This document shows, in pieces, positions 1 through 7,294 of a stretch of DNA of 8,580 nt. The DNA is from Oscillospiraceae bacterium. GTDB lineage: Bacteria; Bacillota; Clostridia; Oscillospirales; Oscillospiraceae. The notes beneath the pieces are model-generated. The model was not told the origin of the DNA. It searched no databases and saw only the letters and a program-made list of their open reading frames with translations. Each line of letters begins with the position of its first letter. Position 1 is the stretch's first letter. The stretch lies in the NCBI GenBank assembly GCA_017399325.1, contig JAFQDY010000041.1:1-8580 (forward strand), given 5' to 3'. The position numbers and the translations under genes were made by a program.

Positions 1-3000
1 AAATTGCGGCCACACACCCTCAGGATCAGTTGCAGGAAATGGAACCTGAGGAACTGATGGCTTTGTTTATCGGGGAAAACTCTATGTGTCGCGGTATCCT
101 TGCCGGTGCCCGTTGGGAGTGGCAGGATCAGCAACTTCATATCCACCTGCTTGCCAACGGCGAAGACACATTGGCAGAAACGATTCCTGTGGTAACCCGG
201 AAAATTCAGGACCGGTTCGGTGCAACCGTATCCATTTGCGTCCACGCGGGGGAAGTCCTGGAAGGACAGGCCCTGTTTGATGCTATGGCAAAAATGCGGG
301 ATGCGATGATCTCAGAACTGCCTGCAATTCCTGTACCTGCAGACAAGCCAAAAGCAAAGGCTGCAGATAACGACGCTATTTACGGCAAGCCGTTCAAAGG
401 CAAAAACACACCGATGAACGAATTGAATCTGGATATGGGCAGCGTGGTTGTCGAGGGCAAAGTGTTCCGTGTAGAACACAAGGAACTGAAAAAACGCAAT
501 GCTTGGGTCATTAACTTTGATATGACGGACAACTTGGGCTCTGTTCGCATCAACCGCTTTATGGAAAACAGCGAAGCAAAGCCCATTCTGGAGAACGTGA
601 AAGAGGGCATTGTGCTGAAAGTACAGGGCCGTCTGCAGATCAACCAATTTGACAACGAAATGGTGTTGCGACCCAATGCCATTATGTTCGGCGCAATGGA
701 AAACCGCAAGGATGCATTCCAGGGCGAAAAGCGGGTGGAATTGCACCTACATACCAATATGTCCAGTATGGACGCATTGACAGATATTAGATCTGCGATC
801 AAACAGGCAGCCGCGTGGGGCCATCGTGCCATCGCCGTTACAGACCACGGCTGCTGCCAGTCCTTTACCGATGCATTCCACGTGGTGGAAAAACCGGAAA
901 AAGCCCCTAAGGTTGCGGGGACAGACACGCCCATTAAAGTGCTTTACGGCTGCGAGGGATATTTTGTTAACGATGTGGACGACCGGATCGTTGTCCACGG
1001 AAGCAGCGATATGTCCTTTGATGAGCCCTATGTTGCCTTCGATCTGGAAACCACAGGCCTGTCTTCCCGGAATGATAAGATCATTGAGATCGGCGCTGTT
1101 TTGATGCAAAACGGACAGGAAATCGACCGTTTCCAAACCTTTGTAGACCCGGAAATGAAACTGCAAAGGCAGACCACGGAACTGACAGGTATCACCGACA
1201 AAATGCTCAAGGGCGCGCCAAAACTGCAGGAGATATTCCCTAAGTTTTTGGAATTTGTGGGAGATCGGGTGCTGGTTGCCCACAACGCGGACTTCGATAC
1301 AGGATTTATTCGGGCGGCCTGTGAAAAAACCGGCCACCCCTATACATTCACCTCTGCCGACACCTTAGTGCTGGCGCAAAATCTGATGCCCCATTTAAAC
1401 CGGTTTAAGTTGGACGTGATCGCTGATGCGCTAAGTTTGCCAGAATTCAATCACCACAGAGCCGCTGACGACGCGGTGACCTGCGGTATGATTATGGCAA
1501 AAATGCTCGAAAAACTCTCTGAAATGGACATCCATACTCTGCAATCGGTAAATCCCGCCATGATGGATCTGCGGAAGCAGAACCGTCAGGGTAACCGCCA
1601 GGCGCGGCATATTATCCTGTTTGCCAAGAATCAGATGGGCCTGCGGAATCTGTATCAACTGATCTCTTTGTCCAATTTGGAGTATTTCAAGCGGCAGCCG
1701 CGTATGCCCAAGTCTGAGATCCTGCGGCTTCGCGAGGGTTTGCTTATCGGCTCTGCCTGTGAAGCGGGCGAGTTGTTCCAGGCGGTGATGGACGGAAAAT
1801 CGGAAGATGAACTGAAGCGAATCGCGTCGTTCTACGATTTTTTGGAGATCCAACCCATCAGCAACAACGCATTTATGCTGGAAAAGGGTATTGTAAACGA
1901 CGAGGAAGACCTGTGCAATTTCAACCGCACCGTTATTCGGCTGGGTGAAGAACTGGGTAAACCTGTAGTTGCAACCGGCGACGTGCATTTCCTCAATCCC
2001 GAAGACGAGATCTTCCGCCATATTCTTTTGGCTACCAAGGGTTTTGATGATTGCGACAGACCCAATCCGCTGTATTTCCGCACGACGGACGATATGCTCC
2101 GTGAGTTTGCCTATCTGGGCGAGGAGAAGGCATACGAAGTTGTGGTTACCAATCCCAATTTGATCGCGGATATGTGTGATGTGGTGCGGCCTGTGCCTAG
2201 AAATCTGTTTGCCCCGAAGATCGAAAATTCGGTGGAGGACTTAAAGGCGTTGGTCTATGGCAAAATGCATAGACTTTACGGTGAGAACCCGCCCCAACTG
2301 ATCGTAGACCGCATCGAAACGGAACTGAATGACATCATTACCTGCCACTACGATGTGATCTATATGTCGGCGCAGAAACTGGTGCAAAACTCGCTGGATA
2401 ACGGCTATTTGGTTGGTTCCCGTGGCTCTGTCGGCTCGTCGATCGTTGCCTTTATGTCGGGCATTACTGAGGTCAACTCTTTCCCGCCTCACTACCGCTG
2501 TCCCAATCCCGATTGTAAATTCACCACATTCGATGTACCGGAAGGCTTTGAATGTGGCGCTGACCTGCCGGATGCAGTGTGTCCCAAGTGCGGAACACCC
2601 TATGCCAAGGAAGGCTTTAACATTCCCTTTGAAACATTCCTGGGTTTCGGCGGTGATAAAGTTCCCGATATTGACCTGAACTTCTCCGGTGAATATCAGG
2701 CCAATGCCCACGCATACTGTACGGAAATGTTCGGAAAATCCCATGTTTTCCGGGCAGGAACTGTGGGTACTGTGGCAGAAAAGACCGCCTATGGTTATGT
2801 GAAGAAGTATCTTTCCGAGCGCGGAAAAACTGAAAATGCCGCGGAGATCAACCGTTTGGCAGCGGGTTGCGTAGGTGTTCGCAGGACCACCGGCCAGCAT
2901 CCCGGCGGCTTGGTGGTTATCCCACAGGAGAACGAGATCTGGGACTTCTGCCCGGTGCAACACCCGGCCGACGACCCCAATTCCGACCAGATCACTACCC

Positions 3001-4100
3001 ATTTCGAATACCACGCAATGGAAGAAAATCTGTTGAAATTGGATATGCTGGGCCATGATGATCCTACTATGATCCGTATGATGGAGGATATGACCGGCGT
3101 GGACGCCAAGACCATTCCTTTGGACGATAAGGATACTATGTCCATCTTCACCAGTTCCAAAGTCCTGGGATATGAGGACGACCCTATTTTGGGCCCTACA
3201 GGCGCAGTTGCGGTTCCCGAGTTTAACACCCGTTTTACCCGCGGTGTTTTGCTGGACACCAAGCCTACAAAGTTTGACTTCCTGGTGCGTATCTCCGGCT
3301 ATACCCACGGCACGGATGTGTGGCTGGGCAATGCAAAAGATCTGATCGTTTCCGGCACTGCCCGGGTGGATCAGACCATCGGCTGCCGCGATGACATTAT
3401 GATCTACCTGATCTCTATGGGCCTGAAAGAAAAACGGGCCTTCAAGATCATGGAAAGCGTTCGTAAGGGCAGGGGACTGCCCGACGGCGCGGAAGATGAA
3501 ATGCGCAAGGCCGGCGTTCCCGAATGGTATATCGATTCCTGTAAGAAGATCAAGTACCTGTTCCCTAAGGCCCACGCGGTGGCTTATGTTATGATGGCCT
3601 TCCGTATTGCCTGGTTCAAGGTCAACTACCCGCTGGCATTCTACGCTGCCTATTTCTACCGCCGGAGTCAAAAAGGCGGCTTTGATGCAGCGCTTATGAC
3701 CTGCGGTATGGATGCGGTGGTTGCCAATATCCGAGCCATTGAAAATAACGAAAATGCAACACCCAAGGACGAAGATATGCTCATAACATTGGAAGTCGTC
3801 TATGAGTATTATCTGCGGGGATTTGATTTCGCACCCATCAGCCTTTACGATAGCCACGCCACAAAATTCCTGATCAAAGACGGTAAGATCGTGCCGCCTT
3901 TTGTAGCGGTTACCGGTTTGGGTGAAACCGCAGCCTGGGACTTGATGAACGGCCGGGAAGGAAAAACTTTCCTGTCTGTGGAAGAGGTCGCGGCGGCTTG
4001 TCCCAAGGTCTCCAAGAGCCATATGCAAATGCTGATGGAGGCCGGTGCTTTTGGCGACTTGCCGGAGACCAGCCAAGTCAACCTGTTTGACAGTTTTTAA
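1..4100 (+). CDS. polC: DNA polymerase III alpha subunit, PolC type (5' partial)
   Basis: This is the replicative DNA polymerase of Gram-positive bacteria, with proofreading in the same chain. The frame is open to base 3 with no convincing start, so the gene begins outside; the Bacillus protein (about 1437 aa) suggests 85-100 residues are missing. Residues are counted from the TTG codon at base 30. In order: part of the N-terminal domain, then an OB-fold (about 135-215). A PHP domain is split by the exonuclease; its first half has HLH 239-241 and DH 272-273, its second half GSACE 574-578 and GDVH 650-653. The DEDDh exonuclease (about 334-495) has D338, E340, D423, H476 and D481. The polymerase region has GSRGSVGSS 796-804 and a zinc finger with C824, C829, C851 and C854. 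Catalytic aspartates are D880 and D882 in PDIDLNFSGEY, plus probably D1005. The tail QVNLF (1349-1353) fits a beta-clamp-binding motif. All key motifs look intact. Confidence 0.98.
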   Translation, partial: IAATHPQDQLQEMEPEELMALFIGENSMCRGILAGARWEWQDQQLHIHLLANGEDTLAETIPVVTRKIQDRFGATVSICVHAGEVLEGQALFDAMAKMRDAMISELPAIPVPADKPKAKAADNDAIYGKPFKGKNTPMNELNLDMGSVVVEGKVFRVEHKELKKRNAWVINFDMTDNLGSVRINRFMENSEAKPILENVKEGIVLKVQGRLQINQFDNEMVLRPNAIMFGAMENRKDAFQGEKRVELHLHTNMSSMDALTDIRSAIKQAAAWGHRAIAVTDHGCCQSFTDAFHVVEKPEKAPKVAGTDTPIKVLYGCEGYFVNDVDDRIVVHGSSDMSFDEPYVAFDLETTGLSSRNDKIIEIGAVLMQNGQEIDRFQTFVDPEMKLQRQTTELTGITDKMLKGAPKLQEIFPKFLEFVGDRVLVAHNADFDTGFIRAACEKTGHPYTFTSADTLVLAQNLMPHLNRFKLDVIADALSLPEFNHHRAADDAVTCGMIMAKMLEKLSEMDIHTLQSVNPAMMDLRKQNRQGNRQARHIILFAKNQMGLRNLYQLISLSNLEYFKRQPRMPKSEILRLREGLLIGSACEAGELFQAVMDGKSEDELKRIASFYDFLEIQPISNNAFMLEKGIVNDEEDLCNFNRTVIRLGEELGKPVVATGDVHFLNPEDEIFRHILLATKGFDDCDRPNPLYFRTTDDMLREFAYLGEEKAYEVVVTNPNLIADMCDVVRPVPRNLFAPKIENSVEDLKALVYGKMHRLYGENPPQLIVDRIETELNDIITCHYDVIYMSAQKLVQNSLDNGYLVGSRGSVGSSIVAFMSGITEVNSFPPHYRCPNPDCKFTTFDVPEGFECGADLPDAVCPKCGTPYAKEGFNIPFETFLGFGGDKVPDIDLNFSGEYQANAHAYCTEMFGKSHVFRAGTVGTVAEKTAYGYVKKYLSERGKTENAAEINRLAAGCVGVRRTTGQHPGGLVVIPQENEIWDFCPVQHPADDPNSDQITTHFEYHAMEENLLKLDMLGHDDPTMIRMMEDMTGVDAKTIPLDDKDTMSIFTSSKVLGYEDDPILGPTGAVAVPEFNTRFTRGVLLDTKPTKFDFLVRISGYTHGTDVWLGNAKDLIVSGTARVDQTIGCRDDIMIYLISMGLKEKRAFKIMESVRKGRGLPDGAEDEMRKAGVPEWYIDSCKKIKYLFPKAHAVAYVMMAFRIAWFKVNYPLAFYAAYFYRRSQKGGFDAALMTCGMDAVVANIRAIENNENATPKDEDMLITLEVVYEYYLRGFDFAPISLYDSHATKFLIKDGKIVPPFVAVTGLGETAAWDLMNGREGKTFLSVEEVAAACPKVSKSHMQMLMEAGAFGDLPETSQVNLFDSF

Positions 4101-4105
4101 GGAGG
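4099..4105 (+). promoter_or_regulatory. Ribosome binding site of udp, overlapping the polC stop
   Basis: AAGGAGG is a near-perfect Shine-Dalgarno sequence that shares its first two bases with the polC TAA stop (4098-4100). It decides the start of the next gene. The first in-frame ATG (4106) directly abuts the site with no spacer. The second ATG (4112) lies 6 bases downstream, which is a working distance. The overlap with the stop favours reinitiation by ribosomes finishing polC. Confidence 0.85.
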
Positions 4106-4111
4106 ATGCCT

Positions 4112-4876
4112 ATGCAAGACATTGGAATGCAATTTCATATCCGGTGTAAAGAAGGGGATGTGGGCAGATACTGTTTCCTGCCCGGTGACCCCGGTCGGTG
4201 TGAAGCCATTGCCGCATATTTTGATGATCCTGTCCATGTGGGAATGAACCGGGAGTATAATATTTACACCGGCACCCTGCTTGGTGAAAAAGTGAGCGTT
4301 TGCTCTACAGGCATCGGCGGCCCGTCTGCCTCTATTGCTATGGAGGAATTGGCGGCCATCGGCACGGATACCTTTATCCGTGTGGGCACTTGCGGTGGCA
4401 TCCATATGGATGTGCTGCCCGGTGATGTGATCGTGGCAAGCGGCGCAGTCCGGTTTGAGCATACTTCTTTGGAGTATGCGCCTCTTGAATTTCCTGCCGT
4501 GCCTGACTTTGCGATTACGGCGGCACTGAAGGACGCAAGCGAGTCGTTGGGTTATCGCACCCATGTGGGTGTGGTCCAATGCAAGGACTCGTTCTATGGG
4601 CAGCATTCCCCTGAGAAAAGCCCCGTTTCCTACGAACTGCTTCAAAAGTGGGAAAGTTGGAAACGGCTGGGCGTAAAGGCCAGTGAAATGGAGTCGGCGG
4701 CTCTGTTTGTTGTGGCTGCGGCGCTCGGCGTTCGCTGTGGCAGTTGCTTCCATACCGTTTGGAATCAGGAACGGGAAAAAGCAGGCCTTTCGATGCCTAT
4801 GACAGAGGACACCTCTGCTGCCGTTCGCGTTGGCATTGAAGCAATGAAACGCATCATTGCCGCTGATAAAAAGTAA
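4112..4876 (+). CDS. udp: Uridine phosphorylase (nucleoside phosphorylase family NP-I)
   Basis: Predicted cytosolic enzyme that splits uridine with phosphate to uracil and ribose-1-phosphate for pyrimidine salvage. It is 254 aa, close to the 253 aa of E. coli Udp, and lines up along its whole length. Visible motifs: GDPGR at 25-29 (phosphate site), R47, STGIGGPS 65-72, RVGTCGG 90-96 (matches the E. coli RIGTTGA segment; R90 and T93 are the phosphate/ribose residues), APLEFPAV 123-130, and EMES 192-195 (ribose-binding Glu-Met-Glu). F161, Y162 and Q164 match the E. coli uracil-site FY..Q, but the position of E. coli Arg168 reads Ser or is shifted (GQHSPEK, 163-169). The start at 4112 is preferred over 4106 because of Shine-Dalgarno spacing. 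It sits 11 bases after polC and 16 bases before the oxidoreductase, so it is probably co-transcribed. A related nucleoside phosphorylase with a different base preference remains possible. Confidence 0.9.
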   Translation: MQDIGMQFHIRCKEGDVGRYCFLPGDPGRCEAIAAYFDDPVHVGMNREYNIYTGTLLGEKVSVCSTGIGGPSASIAMEELAAIGTDTFIRVGTCGGIHMDVLPGDVIVASGAVRFEHTSLEYAPLEFPAVPDFAITAALKDASESLGYRTHVGVVQCKDSFYGQHSPEKSPVSYELLQKWESWKRLGVKASEMESAALFVVAAALGVRCGSCFHTVWNQEREKAGLSMPMTEDTSAAVRVGIEAMKRIIAADKK

Positions 4877-4880
4877 TATT

Positions 4881-4885
4881 GGAGG
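4881..4885 (+). promoter_or_regulatory. Ribosome binding site of the FAD oxidoreductase
   Basis: GGAGG lies 7 bases before the ATG at 4893 and just after the udp stop at 4874-4876. It supports starting the next gene at 4893. The alternative is an earlier non-ATG start inside the udp 3' end that would add about 12 residues ahead of the dinucleotide-binding fold. Confidence 0.85.
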
Positions 4886-4892
4886 ACACCAA

Positions 4893-6257
4893 ATGAATTA
4901 CGATGTTTTGATAATCGGTGCAGGTCCGGGCGGAATTTTCTCCGCTTTCGAACTGACAAAATTAAATCCGGAACTGAAAGTAGCGGTGTTTGAAGCCGGA
5001 CACGAACTGAGTAAGCGCAACTGTCCCATTGATGGTGAGAAAATCAAGTCTTGTATCGGCTGCAAAAGTTGCTCCATTATGAACGGCTTTGGCGGCGCTG
5101 GCGCATTTTCCGACGGCAAATACAACATTACCAACGATTTCGGCGGCACGCTCTACGAATATATAGGCAAGAAGCACGCCCTGGAACTGATGGAGTATAT
5201 TGATGGAATCAATATGCGCTACGGCGGCGAAGGCACAAAACTCTACTCCACCGCAGGAACAAAGTTCAAAAAACTGTGCATCCAGCACGGCCTGCATTTA
5301 CTGGATGCTTCCGTGCGCCACTTGGGTACGGATAAGAATTATGTTGTGCTTGAAAACCTTTACAACGAATTGAAAGACAAACTGGATTTCTACTTCGACA
5401 CCCCTGTGGAGAAGATATCCCTGATCGATGGCGGCTATGAGATCCATTGTGCCAAGGGTTCTTTCACCTGCAAAAAGTGCATTATCTCCGTGGGCCGCAG
5501 CGGTAGCAAGTGGATGGAAACGGTTTGCAGCGACCTGAATATCCAAACCAAGTCCAATCGCGTGGACTTGGGTGTCCGTGTGGAATTGCCGGCAGAAGTG
5601 TTCTCCCACCTGACCGACGAACTGTACGAGAGTAAGATCGTCTACCGCACCCAGAAGTATGGCGACTTGGTTCGTACATTCTGTATGAACCCCAAGGGCG
5701 CGGTGGTCAATGAAAACACAAACGGTATCGTAACCGTAAACGGCCACAGTTATGAAGACCCCGCCAAGCAAACGGAGAATACCAACTTTGCGCTGCTGGT
5801 CTCTAAGCATTTTTCTGAACCTTTTAAGGACAGTAACGGCTACGGCGAGTCTATCGCCCGTTTGAGCAATATGCTGGGCGGCGGTGTGCTGGTGCAGCGC
5901 TTTGGCGATTTGATTCGGGGACGCCGCTCTACACCTCACCGTATGACCGACTCCTTTATGACGCCTACCTTGAACGCCACCGCGGGCGATTTAAGCCTTG
6001 TCCTGCCGAAGCGGATTTTGGACGGTATTATCGAGATGATCTACGCGCTGGACAAGATCGCGCCCGGTACTGCCAATGACGACACCCTGCTCTACGGCGT
6101 GGAAGTGAAGTTCTATAATATGGAAGTGGCGGTGGATTCCAATCTGGAATGCTGCCATAAAGGCCTTTATATCATTGGTGACGGCAGCGGCATTACCCAT
6201 AGCCTGTCTCATGCATCCGCCAGCGGCGTGTATGTGGCAAGAGATATTGTAAAATAA
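4893..6257 (+). CDS. FAD-dependent oxidoreductase (COG2509-like), substrate unknown
   Basis: A 454-residue flavoprotein, predicted cytosolic: there is no signal peptide or membrane helix. It opens with a Rossmann FAD-binding motif, GAGPGG at 9-14, followed by a beta strand ending in E34, the usual contact for the adenosine ribose. A second nucleotide-fold strand ends in IISVGRSG (197-204). The C-terminus has YIIGDGSGITHS (about 426-437), the GD motif that closes over the flavin in this fold, followed by a final helix. Between them, GFGGAGAFSDGK (65-76) is, from memory, characteristic of the uncharacterised FAD-dependent dehydrogenases grouped as COG2509. Four cysteines just before it (C44, C54, C57, C60) could hold a metal or iron-sulfur centre, or act in redox chemistry. 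It is the last gene of the polC-udp operon and ends 4 bases before a terminator. The flavoprotein call is firm; the reaction is not known, and the neighbours do not reveal it. Confidence 0.85.
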   Translation: MNYDVLIIGAGPGGIFSAFELTKLNPELKVAVFEAGHELSKRNCPIDGEKIKSCIGCKSCSIMNGFGGAGAFSDGKYNITNDFGGTLYEYIGKKHALELMEYIDGINMRYGGEGTKLYSTAGTKFKKLCIQHGLHLLDASVRHLGTDKNYVVLENLYNELKDKLDFYFDTPVEKISLIDGGYEIHCAKGSFTCKKCIISVGRSGSKWMETVCSDLNIQTKSNRVDLGVRVELPAEVFSHLTDELYESKIVYRTQKYGDLVRTFCMNPKGAVVNENTNGIVTVNGHSYEDPAKQTENTNFALLVSKHFSEPFKDSNGYGESIARLSNMLGGGVLVQRFGDLIRGRRSTPHRMTDSFMTPTLNATAGDLSLVLPKRILDGIIEMIYALDKIAPGTANDDTLLYGVEVKFYNMEVAVDSNLECCHKGLYIIGDGSGITHSLSHASASGVYVARDIVK

Positions 6258-6260
6258 AAG

Positions 6261-6289
6261 AAAAAGCACCCTTAACAGGGTGCTTTTTT
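6261..6289. terminator. Bidirectional Rho-independent terminator between converging genes
   Basis: An 11-bp perfect stem pairs AAAAAGCACCC (6261-6271) with GGGTGCTTTTT (6278-6288) around the 6-base loop TTAACA. On the + strand it ends in a T run and lies 4 bases after the oxidoreductase stop. On the - strand the stem is followed by a T-rich tract (complement of 6258-6265), so it can also stop transcripts from the transporter gene. The - strand stop codon TAA is the complement of loop bases 6272-6274. Confidence 0.93.
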
Positions 6290-7186
6290 ATTGCATTTTT
6301 TTGTGTCAGGAAGTTGGGACAGTATCACCGCTGCAAAAACCAGTATGCAGCCAATTCCTTCCCATTTTGTCAGCCGCTCACCAAGAATCAGCCAACCGGA
6401 AAGTACGGCAAACACCGACTCCAAACTCATAAGCAGGGAAGCGGTAGCAGGGTGCAGATCCTTCTGCCCGATGATCTGCAAAGAGTAGGCAATGCCCATG
6501 GACAGGAAACCGGCATATGCCAGCGAACCCACACAACCGCGAATTCCTTCCCATGTAGGGGTCTCCGCGAATAGCATAACAACCGCCGAAAGAACGGAAC
6601 AGATCAAGCAATTCAGGCAGTTCAGTCGCAGAGGATCTACCTTATCTACATATGCATCAACGCATAAGATCTGCACCGCAAACGCCAATGCACAGCCCAG
6701 CAGCAGAATGTCACTGGTAGCAATGGCAGTTACGCCCACACAACTTAAGAAATAGAGACCGACTACGCCCAGTAAAACGCTGATGGGGATCCATTTGGTA
6801 GGCTTTTGCCCGCGAAAAATACCCAAAACCGGCACGAAGACGATGTACATTGCCGTCAAAAATCCGGATTTGCCCGCATCGGTATCCACCATGCCAACTT
6901 GCTGCAAATTTGTAGCAATAAACAAAGGAATGCTGCAAAGCAGAGCCGCTTTCCAAAGGGTTTTGTCCTGCCAGCGGGAGAAATAGGTCTTTCCGTCAGT
7001 CTTTTTGAACTTGTCTGCAATCCCGATCACAGGCAGCAGAAGCAGTCCGCCAAGAAAACACCGAATGGCTTGAAAAGTGAACGGCTCAATGTAGTCCATA
7101 CCCACGCTCTGGGCAACAAAAGTAGAGCCCCAGATAACGGTTGCCAATATGAGGATCGCGCTGCCTCTTAATTGTTTCTTTATCAT
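6272..7186 (-). CDS. EamA/DMT-superfamily membrane transporter
   Basis: A 304-residue integral membrane protein of the drug/metabolite transporter superfamily, made of two EamA repeats. I count ten hydrophobic segments, at about 9-27, 38-56, 78-96, 107-123, 131-150, 158-178, 188-206, 219-236, 247-266 and 275-292. Family hallmarks include ATVIWGSTF near the start of repeat one and SLESVFAVLSGWLILGE (254-270) near the end of repeat two. Family members export or import amino acids, sugars or other small metabolites; the substrate here cannot be read from sequence. The ATG at 7186 is chosen because GGTGA lies 5 bases upstream of it. A longer in-frame reading from GTG at 7213 would begin inside the predicted -10 region and has no ribosome site. 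It converges with the oxidoreductase and diverges from pepF. The last codons lie in the shared terminator stem. Confidence 0.9.
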   Translation of the reverse strand: MIKKQLRGSAILILATVIWGSTFVAQSVGMDYIEPFTFQAIRCFLGGLLLLPVIGIADKFKKTDGKTYFSRWQDKTLWKAALLCSIPLFIATNLQQVGMVDTDAGKSGFLTAMYIVFVPVLGIFRGQKPTKWIPISVLLGVVGLYFLSCVGVTAIATSDILLLGCALAFAVQILCVDAYVDKVDPLRLNCLNCLICSVLSAVVMLFAETPTWEGIRGCVGSLAYAGFLSMGIAYSLQIIGQKDLHPATASLLMSLESVFAVLSGWLILGERLTKWEGIGCILVFAAVILSQLPDTKKCNKKAPC

Positions 7187-7191
7187 ATTAA

Positions 7192-7196
7192 TCACC
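7192..7196 (-). promoter_or_regulatory. Ribosome binding site of the DMT transporter
   Basis: Read on the - strand, GGTGA lies 5 bases before the ATG at 7186. It is weaker than the GGAGG sites of the neighbouring genes, but it is the only plausible site and it supports the shorter start. Confidence 0.6.
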
Positions 7197-7203
7197 GGGT
7201 AGG

Positions 7204-7232
7204 ATTTTACCACGAACAGGAAAGAAATGCAA
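7204..7232 (-). promoter_or_regulatory. Predicted promoter of the DMT transporter
   Basis: On the - strand the -10 box TAAAAT (complement of 7204-7209) is preceded by TGG, an extended -10. A weak -35, TTGCAT (complement of 7227-7232), lies exactly 17 bases away. Transcription would start near 7197, giving a leader of about 11 bases that holds the GGTGA site. The position excludes the GTG codon at 7213 as a start on this transcript. Not experimentally supported. Confidence 0.65.
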
Positions 7233-7240
7233 GGGCGTAC

Positions 7241-7269
7241 TTTTCTTTTGGGAAGTTTCGTGGTATAAT
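7241..7269 (+). promoter_or_regulatory. Predicted promoter of pepF
   Basis: A perfect -10 box TATAAT (7264-7269) is preceded by TGG, an extended -10. At 17-base spacing the -35 position holds TTTTCT (7241-7246), a poor match to TTGACA, so the promoter probably relies on the extended -10. Transcription would start near 7276, about 19 bases before the ATG. Confidence 0.75.
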
Positions 7270-7282
7270 AATGAAAAATCCC

Positions 7283-7289
7283 GGAGGTG
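7283..7289 (+). promoter_or_regulatory. Ribosome binding site of pepF
   Basis: GGAGGTG lies 5 bases before the ATG at 7295. It fixes the pepF start, and no other in-frame start lies between it and the promoter. Confidence 0.85.
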
Positions 7290-7294
7290 TAAGG

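Larger units (their letters stand above)
7204..7269. repeat. Inverted repeat spanning both divergent -10 elements
   Basis: The arms are 7204-7216 and 7257-7269, 13 bases each, with 12 matching when one is reverse-complemented and a 40-base gap between. Read outward, the right arm is TTCGTGGTATAAT and the left arm TTCGTGGTAAAAT. Part of the match is the shared extended -10 pattern. The TTCG upstream of it is not explained by sigma-factor contacts and could be an operator half-site. Confidence 0.6.

Noticed and set aside
30..32. TTG as the polC start codon
   Set aside because: There is no Shine-Dalgarno sequence at a usable distance, the frame stays open to base 3, and the protein would lack about 85-100 residues of the normal N-terminal domain.
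2241..4076. A 611-codon open frame on the - strand opposite polC, with others at 312-746, 747-1337 and 1431-2021
   Set aside because: These read in exact codon register with polC, so their stops can only come from TTA, CTA or TCA codons in polC, which are rare there (the boundaries at 312, 747, 1431 and 2241 are TCA, CTA, CTA and TTA). Long antisense frames follow from codon bias. The translation shows no recognisable domain, while the sense strand is an intact PolC.
4106..4108. ATG at 4106 as the udp start
   Set aside because: It directly abuts the GGAGG site with no spacer; the ATG at 4112 has a 6-base spacer and costs only two residues.
5298..5939. A 213-codon - strand open frame opposite the oxidoreductase
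   Set aside because: It has the same codon-register relation to the sense gene, and the sense gene has clear FAD motifs. It has no ribosome site or recognisable family.
6806..7171. A 121-codon + strand open frame inside the transporter gene
   Set aside because: It is in codon register with the transporter on the opposite strand. The - strand reading has ten membrane segments and EamA motifs, whereas this one has no family resemblance.
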